Numbered from the stretch's first letter, positions 43,117 to 53,399 are shown. The stretch is DNA of 64,000 nt from Armatimonadota bacterium (GCA_026003175.1 BPGT01000002.1:248001-312000), one strand, 5' to 3'. Numbers and translations are program-made. The notes: a model not told the origin generated them from the letters alone.

Positions 43117-45387
43117 ATGTATGGTATACTGATTCCCGCATTATTAGTACTGCTACTTACCGTCAATGCTCAAGGAGGCAATATGTCTATTTCGTCCGAT
43201 GACGTACTTGCCTATTTGCAGCGGTGTAACGTGGTGTGGGATACGCCGTCGCAGGATAGTTCCGGCTCCATGCCTCTGGGTAACGGGGACATCGGTGTGA
43301 ACGTGTGGGTGGAACCCAATGGCGACCTGGTGTTTTACCTCAGCAAAACCGACGCGTGGAGCGAAATCAACCGCCTGCTCAAACTGGGTAAAGTGCGCGT
43401 TACGCTTTCTCCACCGCTTCTCAGTGGTGGCGACTTCTTTCTCCAGGATCTCCGCCTCCTGCAAGGCGAGATAGTCGTACAGGGAGGCAACCCCAGCAAT
43501 CCGACGCTGTTGCGTGTGTGGATAGACGCCAACCGCCCAGTGGTCTGGGTGGATGTAGAAAGCCCGAAGCCTGTGCACGTGCGAGTGCAACTGGAAATTT
43601 GGCGCAAAAGCGACCGCAGGCTGGAGGGGCGAGAGCAGTTCAGCGCATTTGGCCTGATGGGGGCACCTTTCCCTGTCATCGAGCACGCCGATACTGTGCT
43701 GGAGGGGCAAGCTGACCGCATCGTATGGTTTCACCGTAACCCGACCTCCATTTATGAGCAGACTCTGCGCCATCAGGGTTTGGAGAGCTTGATTGGTAAA
43801 CTGCCGGACCCCCTGCTCCAGCGTACCTTCGGCGGCATGATACGCGGCAGAGGGCTGATTCGCGAAGATGCGTACACTCTGCGCAGTGAGAGGGCTGTGC
43901 ACCGGTTGGCTATCGCCGTACACGTTCTCACCGCGCAGACCGATACGCCAGAGGAATGGGTCAGACGGCTCGAAGCGCAGGCGGAGAGAGTGGAAGCGAT
44001 ACCGCGTACGCAGGCGCGAGCGGCGCACCAGCGCTGGTGGCAAAACTTTTGGAGACGCAGCTGGATTGTGGTAAGTGGGAGCCCGGAAGCGCAGACAGTG
44101 ACGCAGGGCTATGCTCTCCAGAGATTCGTCAACGCCTGTGCAGGACGTGGGAGGTATCCCATCAAGTTCAATGGCTCCATCTTCACGGTGGACTCGCGCG
44201 AACCCGACGAGCACTACGACGCCGATTACCGACGCTGGGGTGGGGAGTACTGGTTCCAGAACACACGTTTGCCCTATTGGAGCATGATACCGGCAGGCGA
44301 TTATGAGATGGTGCAGTCGCTTTTCAGGATGTATCTGGATGCCTTGCCTCTGGCAAAAGAACGAACCCACATCTACTTTGGGCACGAGGGCGCCTATTTC
44401 CCAGAGACGATTACCTTCTGGGGAACGTATGCAAACGATAACTACGGCTGGAACCGCGAGGGCAAACCTGTTTCACACATCGACAACCCCTACATACGCT
44501 ATTACTACTCCTGCAACCTCGAGTTGCTTGCACTGGCGCTGGAATACTTCTTCCACACTGGGGACAAACGGTTTTTGAACGATACTCTGTTGCCGCTTGC
44601 CGATGCTTTCGTGACTTTCTACGATCGCCATTTTGCTCGTGACAACGAAGGCAAGTTGCTGCTTAAACCTGCGCAGTCTCTGGAAACCTACCCCGATGCG
44701 GTGAATCCGTTGCCTGACATTGCAGGGTTGCGCTGGACGCTGGAAGGTCTACTGAAGCTGCCTCTCAGCAGCCGAGATACGAACCGACGCAACCTGTGGC
44801 GACGGCTGCTAGCACAGCTGCCTCCCTTGCCGATGAAAACAGAAAACGGGCAAACTGTACTGTTACCTGCTCAACAGATTCTGGCGCAACCGATTAACTC
44901 TGAAGACCCCGAGCTGTACGCAGTGTTTCCTTACCGTCTTTACGGCGTGGGCAAACCCGATATCGAAGTGGCTCGCAACACCTACGCGAGGCGACCTTAC
45001 AAGGGCAACGAGGGGTGGCGACAGGACCCAATATGGGCGGCGATGCTGGGACTGACGGAGGAAGCAAAGCAAATGGTAGCGCAGCGATTCGCCACCAAGC
45101 ACCCGGGTAGTCGCTTCCCCGCCTTCTGGGGACCCAACTACGATTGGATACCCGACCAGGACCACGGCTGCGTGGGCATGATCGCGCTGCAAGCGATGCT
45201 GATGCAGACCGACGGCGAACGAATCCTGCTCTTCCCCGCCTGGCACAGAGAATGGGATGTCTCCTTCCGACTGCACGCCCCTGGCAAGACGGTGGTGGAG
45301 GGCGTGTTCCGCAGTGGCAAACTGCAATCTCTGGAGGTAACGCCCGCCCGCAGAGCGAAGGATGTTACTGTTCTAGAGCCTCGGTAG
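43117..45387 (+). CDS. Secreted DUF5703 domain glycosidase-like protein
   Basis: Exported protein of 756 residues (signal MYGILIPALLVLLLTVNA). It begins with the DUF5703 pattern: CNVVWDTPSQDSSGSMPLGN and GDIGVNVWVE, FYLSKTDAWSEINRLLKLG. This is followed by a helical barrel (ALQRFVNACAGRGRYPIKFN, WFQNTRLPYWSMIPAGDY, TITFWGTYAND) reminiscent of GH95-like enzymes. Substrate unknown, probably plant or microbial polysaccharide. AAGGAGGG lies before the ATG. Confidence 0.8.
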   Translation: MYGILIPALLVLLLTVNAQGGNMSISSDDVLAYLQRCNVVWDTPSQDSSGSMPLGNGDIGVNVWVEPNGDLVFYLSKTDAWSEINRLLKLGKVRVTLSPPLLSGGDFFLQDLRLLQGEIVVQGGNPSNPTLLRVWIDANRPVVWVDVESPKPVHVRVQLEIWRKSDRRLEGREQFSAFGLMGAPFPVIEHADTVLEGQADRIVWFHRNPTSIYEQTLRHQGLESLIGKLPDPLLQRTFGGMIRGRGLIREDAYTLRSERAVHRLAIAVHVLTAQTDTPEEWVRRLEAQAERVEAIPRTQARAAHQRWWQNFWRRSWIVVSGSPEAQTVTQGYALQRFVNACAGRGRYPIKFNGSIFTVDSREPDEHYDADYRRWGGEYWFQNTRLPYWSMIPAGDYEMVQSLFRMYLDALPLAKERTHIYFGHEGAYFPETITFWGTYANDNYGWNREGKPVSHIDNPYIRYYYSCNLELLALALEYFFHTGDKRFLNDTLLPLADAFVTFYDRHFARDNEGKLLLKPAQSLETYPDAVNPLPDIAGLRWTLEGLLKLPLSSRDTNRRNLWRRLLAQLPPLPMKTENGQTVLLPAQQILAQPINSEDPELYAVFPYRLYGVGKPDIEVARNTYARRPYKGNEGWRQDPIWAAMLGLTEEAKQMVAQRFATKHPGSRFPAFWGPNYDWIPDQDHGCVGMIALQAMLMQTDGERILLFPAWHREWDVSFRLHAPGKTVVEGVFRSGKLQSLEVTPARRAKDVTVLEPR

Positions 45388-45402
45388 GAGAAGGAACAGA
45401 CT

Positions 45403-46350
45403 ATGCCACGTGCTGTGGTAACCGGTGGAGCAGGGTTTCTCGGCTCGCATCTGGTAGACAGGTTGCTGGCGGAAGGCTACGAGGTTATCGTGCTGGATAA
45501 CCTCATCACCGGCAGGGTGGAAAACATCGTGCACCTGGCGGGTAACGAGCGCTTCCGCTTTATCAAACAGGATGTGACCGAGTACCTGTATATCGACGGT
45601 CCGGTGGACATCGTGTTCCACTTCGCCTCGCCCGCCAGTCCGGTGGACTTCGCTACCAAGCCCATCCAGATACTGAAGGTAAACGCGCTGGGCACACATA
45701 AGACGCTGGGGCTGGCGAAAGCAAAGCGCGCGCGATACGTGCTGGCTTCCACCTCGGAGGTGTATGGCGACCCGCTGGTGCACCCGCAAACGGAAGATTA
45801 CACGGGCAACGTGAATCCGGTGGGCGTTCGCGGAGCGTATGATGAAGGCAAACGCTTCGCCGAGGCGATGACGATGGCATACCACCGCCATCACGGGCTG
45901 GACACGCGCATCGTGCGCATTTTCAACACCTTCGGCGAGCGGATGCGTCTGGATGACGGCAGAATGATACCGAACTTCATCGGGCAGGCATTGCGCGGCG
46001 AGCCTATCACCGTGTATGGCGACGGGCAGCAGACTCGCAGCTTCTGTTACGTTTCGGACCTGATCGAGGGAATCTGGAGGCTTTCACAACTGCCCGATTA
46101 CCATGAACCGGTAAACATTGGCAACCCGGATGAGCGTACCGTTTTGGAGGTTGCGCAGCTGATTAAGAGATTGGCGCAAAGCAGCAGCGAAATCGTCTTC
46201 CGCCCCCTTTTCTCGCCCGACGAACCTCGCCGGCGCAAGCCGGACATTACCCGCGCCCGCCAGCTGCTGGGTTGGGAGCCGCAGATAAGCATAGAAGAAG
46301 GGTTGAGGCGCACCATCGCTTCCTTCCAGGCGCGCCTCTTGTCACCCTAA
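45403..46350 (+). CDS. UDP-glucuronate decarboxylase-like NAD-dependent epimerase
   Basis: Extended short-chain dehydrogenase of 315 residues. [18 protein letters not shown] is the NAD-binding loop, followed by the ASPASPVDF segment characteristic of UDP-xylose synthase, [14 protein letters not shown], and the catalytic Tyr-Lys in [13 protein letters not shown]. It would turn UDP-glucuronate into UDP-xylose for surface glycans; a dTDP-glucose dehydratase role is less likely because ASPASP is present. It ends tail to tail with the GlcG-like gene, overlapping by four bases. Confidence 0.87.
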   Translation: MPRAVVTGGAGFLGSHLVDRLLAEGYEVIVLDNLITGRVENIVHLAGNERFRFIKQDVTEYLYIDGPVDIVFHFASPASPVDFATKPIQILKVNALGTHKTLGLAKAKRARYVLASTSEVYGDPLVHPQTEDYTGNVNPVGVRGAYDEGKRFAEAMTMAYHRHHGLDTRIVRIFNTFGERMRLDDGRMIPNFIGQALRGEPITVYGDGQQTRSFCYVSDLIEGIWRLSQLPDYHEPVNIGNPDERTVLEVAQLIKRLAQSSSEIVFRPLFSPDEPRRRKPDITRARQLLGWEPQISIEEGLRRTIASFQARLLSP

Positions 46351-46808
46351 CCCAGCCCTTCCTCTTCTTCTGCCAGTGCTTCCAGGAAAGCGTCCACGCC
46401 AGCTTGCGCGACGATACGGTCCTGCTCGATCGTGCCGGAGCTAACGCCCACCGCACCGATGACCTGGCCGTTGACGATAATCGGCAAGCCACCACCGAAT
46501 ATCATAAAGCGCCCCTGATTGCTGACATGAATACCGAACGCTGCGCCCCCTTGTGGAGAAGCGATAGTAGCGTACTCGTGCGTACCGCGCCGCGTGCCCG
46601 CTGCAGTAAACGCCTTATTAATAGCGATATCGATGCTGGTGATGCGGGCGTTGTCCATACGACTGAAAGCAATAAGGTTGCCACCCTCATCTACCACCGC
46701 GATATCCATGTCTTGTCCCAGCTCACGCGACTTGGCTTCACATGCCTGAATGATTAACTTTGCTCCTTCCAGTGTCAGTTTGATGCGGTTGCGCTGTACC
46801 AGTGCCAT
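46347..46808 (-). CDS. GlcG/HbpS family protein (DUF336)
   Basis: Protein of 153 residues with the family pattern [53 protein letters not shown] and AEEDR-like [12 protein letters not shown]. Family members include haem-sensing HbpS and GlcG of unknown role. No signal peptide, ending in an acidic tail. It is a monocistronic minus-strand gene divergent from the barrel gene at 46939. Confidence 0.88.
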   Translation of the reverse strand: MALVQRNRIKLTLEGAKLIIQACEAKSRELGQDMDIAVVDEGGNLIAFSRMDNARITSIDIAINKAFTAAGTRRGTHEYATIASPQGGAAFGIHVSNQGRFMIFGGGLPIIVNGQVIGAVGVSSGTIEQDRIVAQAGVDAFLEALAEEEEGLG

Positions 46809-46938
46809 GCGTGCATACCTCCTGTGTTGAAAAATCGCTCCGTTGACAATCGCTGTTCTCAGTATACCACCTTATGTAGCGATGGGCAACCGGGCGAAGG
46901 GCAGGAGATGCTCCGTCCGTACCGAATCCAAACAGCAT

Positions 46939-47937
46939 ATGAAAACCTGGCTACTGGTATGGGCAGGAATAGTTTTCATCTCAGCGGCGGCACGAGGGGA
47001 TAATCGCCTGTCGAGCGGTTGGCGTGCGCCGTTGCCGGTACGCGACGCCGAGCCATTGAATACTCTCTTTCTTCAGGCTCCTCCCGCATCTGCGTCGATT
47101 CTCCCGAGGGACGGCACACGGCTTCAACTGAGTCTGGACGTGGTGAATCATTTACTGTTTGACAGGGCGGGAGACTACCGCTTCGAACAGGACTTCGAGG
47201 TGCAGCGACTCACCGCCGCGTATACGCGAGGCATCGGGCACGATGTGGAAGTGACGTTATACATGTCTCTGCTAGCACGCAACGGTGGTTTTCTAGACGA
47301 TCTCATTAATCTCTGGCATCGCTGGTTTGGGTTCAAAGGGGGGGGACGGGCAAGCCATCGCAATTACCAAGTTCACGAACGGTTGGTACGTGGTGGAAAG
47401 ACCCTCGTTCTGCTAGACACGCCTGCCATCGGGGTGGGAGATGTGGTGGTGGAGGGGCGCAAGTGGTTGCGACAATCCGGGCGGAGTTATTGGGCTGGAC
47501 GGGCGATGCTGAAACTGCCTACCGGCAACGCTGCGCAGCTATTCGGCAGCGGGGCAATAGATGCCGGATTGGGAATCATCTGCACTTACCAGAGCAGCAG
47601 CCGGTTGGCGTGGCATGGGAACCTGAGCCTGGTATGGGGGGGAAAACCCAAGCGTCTTGCCGCCTCTGCCCGTAGTATGGTGCAGTGGGTGATAGCCCTG
47701 GAGTACATGCCTGATGCGCGCACCTCGTTTGTTGTGCAAGTAGACGACAATCGCACTCCGGTGGTGGTTGGTGTACCGTACGCCGATGGCGCACGGCGTT
47801 CGCTCACGGTCGGCGTGGTCAGGCAGATGCGTCCCGGGGTGTATACCGAGCTGGCACTCACTGAAAATCAGTTCGGCTGGCTAGCGCGCATCGCCCCAGA
47901 TTTCCATCTGCACTTTGGCGTGCGCTGGGATTGGTAA
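46939..47937 (+). CDS. DUF3187-like outer-membrane protein
   Basis: Exported 332-residue protein (signal MKTWLLVWAGIVFISAAARG). APLPVRDAEPLNTLFLQAPP, LDVVNHLLFD, the sequence of amphipathic beta strands and the C-terminal HFGVRWDW are consistent with a DUF3187-type outer-membrane barrel. It is followed, 83 bases on, by the phosphate-transport operon, so a role in phosphate uptake is conceivable but unproven. ATG 46939 is selected because it begins the signal peptide. Confidence 0.65.
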   Translation: MKTWLLVWAGIVFISAAARGDNRLSSGWRAPLPVRDAEPLNTLFLQAPPASASILPRDGTRLQLSLDVVNHLLFDRAGDYRFEQDFEVQRLTAAYTRGIGHDVEVTLYMSLLARNGGFLDDLINLWHRWFGFKGGGRASHRNYQVHERLVRGGKTLVLLDTPAIGVGDVVVEGRKWLRQSGRSYWAGRAMLKLPTGNAAQLFGSGAIDAGLGIICTYQSSSRLAWHGNLSLVWGGKPKRLAASARSMVQWVIALEYMPDARTSFVVQVDDNRTPVVVGVPYADGARRSLTVGVVRQMRPGVYTELALTENQFGWLARIAPDFHLHFGVRWDW

Positions 47938-47939
47938 AC

Positions 47940-47956
47940 TTAAAACGCCCTTAACA
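47940..47956 (+). promoter_or_regulatory. Pho-box-like direct repeat upstream of pstS
   Basis: TTAAAA (47940) and TTAACA (47951) repeat with an 11-base period, separated by CGCCC, like PhoP-type boxes. A hairpin GGTTCC-GCAAA-GGAACC follows at 47982-47998 in the leader. Confidence 0.4.
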
Positions 47957-48020
47957 ATTGTGCGCTACCATACCAATAGTCGGTTCCGCAAAGGAACCCA
48001 AACACCGGAGGAAGGAGAAC

Positions 48021-49073
48021 ATGCACTGGAAGCGTGTTGGCACAATGGCGTGGGCGCTGGCGGTAATGGCGGCGCTGGCTATAGCAGGATGTGCACCCAA
48101 GAGGGGAACCACAACCGGTTCTGCTAAGGTTCAGATTACGGGAGCCGGTTCCACCTTCGTGTACCCCTTAATGGCTCGCTGGTCGTCGGAGTACGAGAAA
48201 TTAACCGGCGTACAGGTAAACTACCAGAGCATCGGTAGCGGTGGGGGAATCCAGCAGTTCAAGGAAGGTACTATCGATTTCGGCGCAACCGACGTAGCGG
48301 TCTCAGCAGAGGAGGAAAAAGGGTTTACCCGTCCGTTTGTGCAGTTTCCGGTAGTGGCTGGCACAGAGGCTGTGGTGTATAACCTGCCTGGCATTACCCA
48401 GAACCTGAAAATCACCCCTGCTGTGCTGGCGGACATTTTCCTGGGCAAGATCAAAAAGTGGAACGATCCGCGAATCGCCCAGGTTAACCCCGATGTTCAA
48501 CTGCCTAACATGGACATTGTAGTGGTCCACCGGTCAGATGGTAGCGGTACGACCTACATCTTTACCGATTACCTGTCCGCCATTAGCGACGAGTGGAAGC
48601 AGAAAGTAGGACGTGGGAAGTCGGTGAGCTGGCCTACGGGCGTGGGCGGCAAAGGCAACGAAGGTGTGACCGGTCAGGTGAAGCAGTTGCCCGGTGCGAT
48701 TGGCTATGTGGAGCTGAGTTACGCGTTACAAAACAGTCTGACCTTCGCCGCCATCCAGAACTCTGCGGGCAAGTTTGTGTTGCCAGGCAAAGAGACGGGC
48801 GAGGAGGCGACCCGTGCAGCGGTAGAGCGATTGAAGCAGGACATCCGCAGTAGCGCGGTGAACATGTCCGGTGAGAACAGCTACCCGATAACCGGCTTTG
48901 TGTACGTGTTGCTGGACAAGCAACCGAAGGATGCGACGAAGGCGGCGGAAATGAAAAAGTTCTTCGAGTGGGCGCTGAAGGACGGGCAGCAGATGGCAGC
49001 AGAGCTGGGTTACGTGCCGCTTGCCAAAGAGGTGGTTCAAATGTCGTTGCAGAAACTCGCCGAGGTGCCTTAA
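48021..49073 (+). CDS. pstS: Phosphate-binding lipoprotein PstS
   Basis: High-affinity phosphate-binding protein of 350 residues, exported and lipidated: signal with lipobox AIAGC. Phosphate-binding segments ITGAGSTFVYPL, YQSIGSGGGIQQF, DFGATDVAVS and HRSDGSGTTYIF are intact. A strong GGAGGAAGGAG lies before the ATG. It is the first gene of pstSCAB-phoU. Confidence 0.95.
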   Translation: MHWKRVGTMAWALAVMAALAIAGCAPKRGTTTGSAKVQITGAGSTFVYPLMARWSSEYEKLTGVQVNYQSIGSGGGIQQFKEGTIDFGATDVAVSAEEEKGFTRPFVQFPVVAGTEAVVYNLPGITQNLKITPAVLADIFLGKIKKWNDPRIAQVNPDVQLPNMDIVVVHRSDGSGTTYIFTDYLSAISDEWKQKVGRGKSVSWPTGVGGKGNEGVTGQVKQLPGAIGYVELSYALQNSLTFAAIQNSAGKFVLPGKETGEEATRAAVERLKQDIRSSAVNMSGENSYPITGFVYVLLDKQPKDATKAAEMKKFFEWALKDGQQMAAELGYVPLAKEVVQMSLQKLAEVP

Positions 49074-49076
49074 CGT

Positions 49077-50048
49077 ATGGGGAAAGCGGCAGATGCCTCT
49101 GCGGATGTGCCATTACGCAGACGAGGGGGAGGCGCAACTTTCTGGTCTGACCGCCTGTTTCGAACTGTTGTGGTAACATGCGCCTCCTTGCTGGGGCTGC
49201 TGCTTTTGTTCTTTGCGTACGAGCTGTGGCAGTCCTCCACGCTGAGTATTCGCACCTTTGGCTGGCAATTCTGGGTATCGCGCGAGTGGGACCCTGTGCG
49301 CGAGCGGTTTGGTGCGCTGCCTTTCATCTGGGGCACGCTGGTGACCTCCATTGTCGCATTGATTATCGCCGTGCCGCTCAGTCTGGGGACTGCCATTTTC
49401 ATTGCCGAGGTGGCTCCGCGCTGGTTGCGTCAGCCGATTTCGTTTGTGGTGGAGCTGCTGGCAGCCATCCCTTCCGTCGTGTACGGCCTGTGGGGCGTGT
49501 TCGTGATGGTGCCATGGCTACGTGAGCACGTGCAGAAGCCGTTGGCGGAGCGGTACGGGCACATCCCTCTGTTCGAGGGTCCGCCTGTCGGGGTCAGTAT
49601 GATGGCAGCGATACTGGTGCTGGCGGTGATGATTATCCCCTACATTACCGCCGTGTCCCGCGAGGTGATTCTGGCAGTACCTCAGGCACAGCGCGAGGCG
49701 TCGTATGGTCTCGGCGCGACCCAATGGGAAACCATTCGCCGCGTGGTGTTACGCCATGCACGGGTGGGTATTCTGGGGGCGATTATCCTTGGTTATGGGC
49801 GTGCTGTCGGGGAGACAATGGCTGTGACGATGGTAATAGGCAATCGTCCCGACATCACGTTGTCTTTGCTGCAGCCGGGTTACACGATGGCCAGTGTTAT
49901 TGCCAACGAATTCACCGAAGCTACCTCTCCACTGTATCTTTCCGTGCTCACGGAGATAGGCTTGCTGTTGTTCGTGATTACCCTGTTTATCAATGCGCTG
50001 GCGCGTTTTCTGGTGTGGCGCGTATCTCGAGGGGAGGTACATGGCTGA
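49077..50048 (+). CDS. pstC: Phosphate ABC transporter permease PstC
   Basis: Inner-membrane permease, 323 residues, six predicted helices. The EAA-type loop is REASYGLGATQWETIRRVVL and GRAVGETMAVTMVIGN is a PstC signature. It pairs with PstA to form the channel. It starts three bases after pstS and overlaps pstA by eight bases. Confidence 0.95.
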   Translation: MGKAADASADVPLRRRGGGATFWSDRLFRTVVVTCASLLGLLLLFFAYELWQSSTLSIRTFGWQFWVSREWDPVRERFGALPFIWGTLVTSIVALIIAVPLSLGTAIFIAEVAPRWLRQPISFVVELLAAIPSVVYGLWGVFVMVPWLREHVQKPLAERYGHIPLFEGPPVGVSMMAAILVLAVMIIPYITAVSREVILAVPQAQREASYGLGATQWETIRRVVLRHARVGILGAIILGYGRAVGETMAVTMVIGNRPDITLSLLQPGYTMASVIANEFTEATSPLYLSVLTEIGLLLFVITLFINALARFLVWRVSRGEVHG

Positions 50049-50907
50049 GATGCGCATCTCGCCGACGGTTGAGCTGTGGCGCCGGTTCCTGAACATAGTG
50101 GCTTTAACGCTTACCGGCTTGTGCGCAATTGTGGTGATGGCACCGGTGTTCATCATCCTTTCCTACCTGGTGGTCAACGGTGTTCGCTCCCTGAACATCG
50201 AGTTTCTCACCAGCCTGCCCAGGTCGCCTGGGGAACCGGGTGGTGGTATGGCAAACGCCATCGTGGGCAGTTTCTATATAGTGGGATTGGCAGCGATCAT
50301 GGCACTTCCTTTCGGCGTCGGCGCAGGAGTGTATTTGGCGGAGTTCGGAAGAACTCGCTATGCCAACGTGGTACGTTTCATAGCGGACGTGTTGAACGGT
50401 GTGCCCAGCATTGTCATCGGTGTGTCGGTGTGGGCGTTGCTGGTGGTACCGATGCGCTCATTCTCCGCGCTGGCTGGCGGGGTGGCGCTATCGTTTATCA
50501 TGATCCCCATGATTGCCCGTACCACCGAAGAGATGGTTCGCGCCGTGCCCAACGCCTTACGCGAAGCGTCACTAGGGCTGGGAGCTACTTACGCCCGCAC
50601 TATGTGGAGCGTCGTGTTACCTGCGGCAAGGGGCGGTATCGTGACGGGTGTCATGCTGGCTCTGGCGCGAGCTTTTGGGGAAGCGGCGCCGCTACTCTTC
50701 ACCGCGTTGGGCAACCGGTTCTGGAATCTGTACATAGACCGTCCGATGGCGAACCTGCCTACCCAGATTTACGAGTACGCCAAGTCGCCTTTTGAGGACT
50801 GGCATCGTCAGGCATGGGCAGCTGCACTGGTGCTTATCATAGTGGTGTTAGTGTTGAACGTCATCGCGCGGGTATCTACCCGCGAACGCTACCGTGCCCT
50901 GAGGTGA
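50041..50907 (+). CDS. pstA: Phosphate ABC transporter permease PstA
   Basis: Inner-membrane permease, 288 residues. [20 protein letters not shown] and [20 protein letters not shown] (the ATPase-contacting loop), then [21 protein letters not shown] 50041 follows GAGGGGAGG and overlaps the pstC end; a longer frame upstream lies inside pstC and is not used. Its stop overlaps the pstB start by one base. Confidence 0.95.
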   Translation: MAEMRISPTVELWRRFLNIVALTLTGLCAIVVMAPVFIILSYLVVNGVRSLNIEFLTSLPRSPGEPGGGMANAIVGSFYIVGLAAIMALPFGVGAGVYLAEFGRTRYANVVRFIADVLNGVPSIVIGVSVWALLVVPMRSFSALAGGVALSFIMIPMIARTTEEMVRAVPNALREASLGLGATYARTMWSVVLPAARGGIVTGVMLALARAFGEAAPLLFTALGNRFWNLYIDRPMANLPTQIYEYAKSPFEDWHRQAWAAALVLIIVVLVLNVIARVSTRERYRALR

Positions 50908-51776
50908 TGTATATGCAGGAAGGTGTTTCCGCTTCTACTGTCCAACCTGTTGCAGTGATGCAGGAGGATGCACTCATGGCGACCGTTATTCTTCCGCGGC
51001 GGGAAGAGGCTATTGCACCGCCGTCACCCAAGATCAGCACGCGTAACCTGAACGTCTATTACGGTGGTTTTCACGCTATCAAGGACGTTAGCCTGGACAT
51101 TCTGCCCAATCAGATTACCGCGCTTATCGGTCCCTCAGGATGTGGAAAGTCCACCTTCCTGCGCTGTCTCAACCGCATGAACGACCTGATAGAGGGGGCG
51201 CGTGTGGAAGGCTCGGTGTTGCTGGATGGACAAGACATCAACGACCCGCGCACGGACGTGGTGGCGCTACGAAGGCGTGTGGGTATGGTCTTTCAACGAC
51301 CGAACCCCTTCCCGATGTCTATCTACGATAATGTGGCATATGGTCCGCGTATACATGGCATCCGGCGGCGCAGTGATCTGAACGAGATTGTGGAGCGCAG
51401 TCTGAGACAAGCGGCGCTGTGGGATGAAGTGAAGGATAAGCTGCGGCAGTCGGCTCTGGCATTGTCCGGCGGACAGCAGCAGCGATTGTGTATCGCTCGC
51501 GTGCTAGCGGTAGAGCCTGAAGTCCTGTTGATGGACGAACCAGCTTCTGCGCTGGATCCGACCGCTACCTTCCGCATCGAGGAGCTGATGCAGGAGCTGA
51601 AAAGCCGTTACACGATTGTTATCGTCACGCACAACATGCAGCAGGCAGCGCGTGTTAGCCAGTATACGGGCTTCTTCTACCAGGGGCAGCTATACGAGTT
51701 TGACGAGACCGCCACGATATTCACCAACCCCAAGAGGCGCGAGACCGAGGACTACATTCGCGGACGGTTCGGATAG
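50907..51776 (+). CDS. pstB: Phosphate ABC transporter ATP-binding protein PstB
   Basis: ABC ATPase of 289 residues energising phosphate import. Walker [14 protein letters not shown]-loop [19 protein letters not shown] (a PstB signature), ABC signature [13 protein letters not shown], Walker [15 protein letters not shown] and the switch His in THNMQQAAR. About 40 residues precede the ATPase core, longer than usual, so a start further in (for example Met at 50976) is possible. Confidence 0.95.
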   Translation: MYMQEGVSASTVQPVAVMQEDALMATVILPRREEAIAPPSPKISTRNLNVYYGGFHAIKDVSLDILPNQITALIGPSGCGKSTFLRCLNRMNDLIEGARVEGSVLLDGQDINDPRTDVVALRRRVGMVFQRPNPFPMSIYDNVAYGPRIHGIRRRSDLNEIVERSLRQAALWDEVKDKLRQSALALSGGQQQRLCIARVLAVEPEVLLMDEPASALDPTATFRIEELMQELKSRYTIVIVTHNMQQAARVSQYTGFFYQGQLYEFDETATIFTNPKRRETEDYIRGRFG

Positions 51777-51912
51777 AGCCCAACGGTGCGTTAAACCATC
51801 TGCCGAAGGTCTTTGCCAAGCCCGCGGGATTTCGGGTATGCTATTAGCCGAGGAGCAGGGTTCCCCGGTGAATGCCCCGCCGTTGCCGAGGCGGGGGATG
51901 TGTAGCCATGCA
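51777..51912 (+). other. Gene-free, GC-rich stem-loop region between pstB and phoU
   Basis: No credible coding sequence. It ends with GAATGCCCCGCC-GTTGCCGA-GGCGGGGGATGT (51870-51902), a strong stem-loop resembling the 3' end/guide-RNA scaffold left by IS200/IS605-type tnpB elements. No transposase gene is nearby, so this is only a candidate remnant or a structured RNA. Confidence 0.35.
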
Positions 51913-51914
51913 GA

Positions 51915-51943
51915 TTTACAATTCTTGCGTGGAATAATATAAT
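51915..51943 (+). promoter_or_regulatory. Strong promoter upstream of phoU
   Basis: TTTACA (51915-51920), 17-base spacer, perfect TATAAT (51938-51943). It lies about 45 bases before the phoU ATG, so phoU and the following genes can be transcribed separately from pstSCAB. Confidence 0.75.
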
Positions 51944-51988
51944 ATAGCACTTCATTGCCAATGCATAGAAGGAGAAGGATACCCGAAA

Positions 51989-52711
51989 ATGACCGCCGTA
52001 CGCCATGCGTTCGATGAGGAGCTGCAACTACTCCAGAACGAGCTGCTCGAGATGGGCAGTTATGTGGAGCAGATGCTCGATCAGGCTGTACAGTCCCTGT
52101 GCAATCGCGACGAGGAGCTCGCCAAGGAGATTGTGCGCCGTGACGATGAAGTGGACGAGATGGACGTGAACATCGAGATGCACTGCCTGCGCTTGCTGGC
52201 TCTGCAGCAGCCGATGGCACGCGACCTGCGCCTCATCGGTACGGTGCTGAAGACAATCACCGACCTCGAGCGCATTGGGGACCACTCGGTGGATATTGCC
52301 AAGTCAGCGATTAAGCTGAAAGACTACCCCCATGTGATTACCCTGGTAGACGTACCGCTGATGAAGCAAAAGGTGTGTGAGATGATTCGTGGCGGGCTCG
52401 AGTCGTTCACGCAGCATAACATCGAGCTGGCGTACGACGTGTGCGATATGGACAACGAGGTAGATAAGCTATATCGGCGGATGCGGAGCGCCATTATCGC
52501 GGCGACGCAAATCAACCCCGAGAACCTTGAGGCGGCAACTACCATGTTGCTGGTTATCTACTATCTGGAGCGGTGCGCAGACCACGCGGTAAACGTGGCG
52601 GAGCGCGTGGTGTTTGTGGAGACCGGTGTGCTGCGACAGCTTGCGCTCAGCCACCGCGGCGAGTACGTGCCTGAAGAGAACAACAACGGAGACGAAACAG
52701 CCCGACAATGA
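51989..52711 (+). CDS. phoU: Phosphate transport system regulator PhoU
   Basis: Two-repeat helical PhoU, 240 residues, which damps Pst transport and Pho signalling. Metal-binding-type repeats ELLEMGSYVEQMLDQAV, DDEVDEMDVNIE and the second DNEVDKLYRRMRSA, with ERIGDHSVDIAK and ERCADHAVNVAE. The yggS start overlaps its stop (ATGA). It has its own promoter. Confidence 0.95.
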   Translation: MTAVRHAFDEELQLLQNELLEMGSYVEQMLDQAVQSLCNRDEELAKEIVRRDDEVDEMDVNIEMHCLRLLALQQPMARDLRLIGTVLKTITDLERIGDHSVDIAKSAIKLKDYPHVITLVDVPLMKQKVCEMIRGGLESFTQHNIELAYDVCDMDNEVDKLYRRMRSAIIAATQINPENLEAATTMLLVIYYLERCADHAVNVAERVVFVETGVLRQLALSHRGEYVPEENNNGDETARQ

Positions 52712-53385
52712 GCACCGAAATCGCGCGCAACGTGGCTATCGTGCGCGAGCGAATCGCCCGGGCATGTGAACGCGCCGGGCGTAAACCGGAAGAGATTATA
52801 CTCATCGCGGTGTCCAAGACGGTGGATGTGCCTCGTATCGAGCAAGCCATCGCAGCAGGAATAGAGCATTTTGGAGAGAATTACTATCAAGAAGCGCGCG
52901 AGAAAATCCCGCGTATACACGCTCCGGTACACTGGCATTTCATCGGGCATTTGCAGAAAAACAAGGCGCGAGGGGTGGTGCCCCTCTTTGAATGGATACA
53001 CACTGTAGATGATGAGCAGCTGGCGCAGGAGATTAACCGGCGTGCCCAGGCGGTTGGAAAGCAGCAGCGTGTCCTGATTGAGGTGAACGTCGCCCGCGAG
53101 CCGCAGAAGTATGGGGTATCTCCGGAGGAGGCACTGTTGCTGGCAGAACGCATCGCCCAGCTGCCATACGTGAAGCTGGAAGGGTTTATGGGCATGGCTC
53201 CCATTGTCGAAAACGCAGAGCAAGCGCGTCCCTATTTCGCTCAACTGCGCCGCCTGTTCGAGCATCTGCCGGAAGCCTGCCGCGTGCATCTGTCGATGGG
53301 GATGACGCAGGACTACGAGGTGGCTATCGAAGAAGGCGCCACGATGGTGCGAATCGGCACGGCGATTTTCGGTGCGCGCGCTTAA
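52708..53385 (+). CDS. YggS family PLP homeostasis protein
   Basis: PLP-binding alanine-racemase-like barrel without racemase activity, 225 residues, which keeps free pyridoxal phosphate in balance. The PLP lysine is in LIAVSKTVDVPRI; GENYYQEAREK, HWHFIGHLQKNKAR, LEGFMGMAPI, LSMGMTQDYEVAIEEGATMVRIGTAIFG follow the family order. It commonly neighbours proC and sepF, as here. Confidence 0.95.
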   Translation: MSTEIARNVAIVRERIARACERAGRKPEEIILIAVSKTVDVPRIEQAIAAGIEHFGENYYQEAREKIPRIHAPVHWHFIGHLQKNKARGVVPLFEWIHTVDDEQLAQEINRRAQAVGKQQRVLIEVNVAREPQKYGVSPEEALLLAERIAQLPYVKLEGFMGMAPIVENAEQARPYFAQLRRLFEHLPEACRVHLSMGMTQDYEVAIEEGATMVRIGTAIFGARA

Positions 53386-53399
53386 AGGAGGGTGAATCG

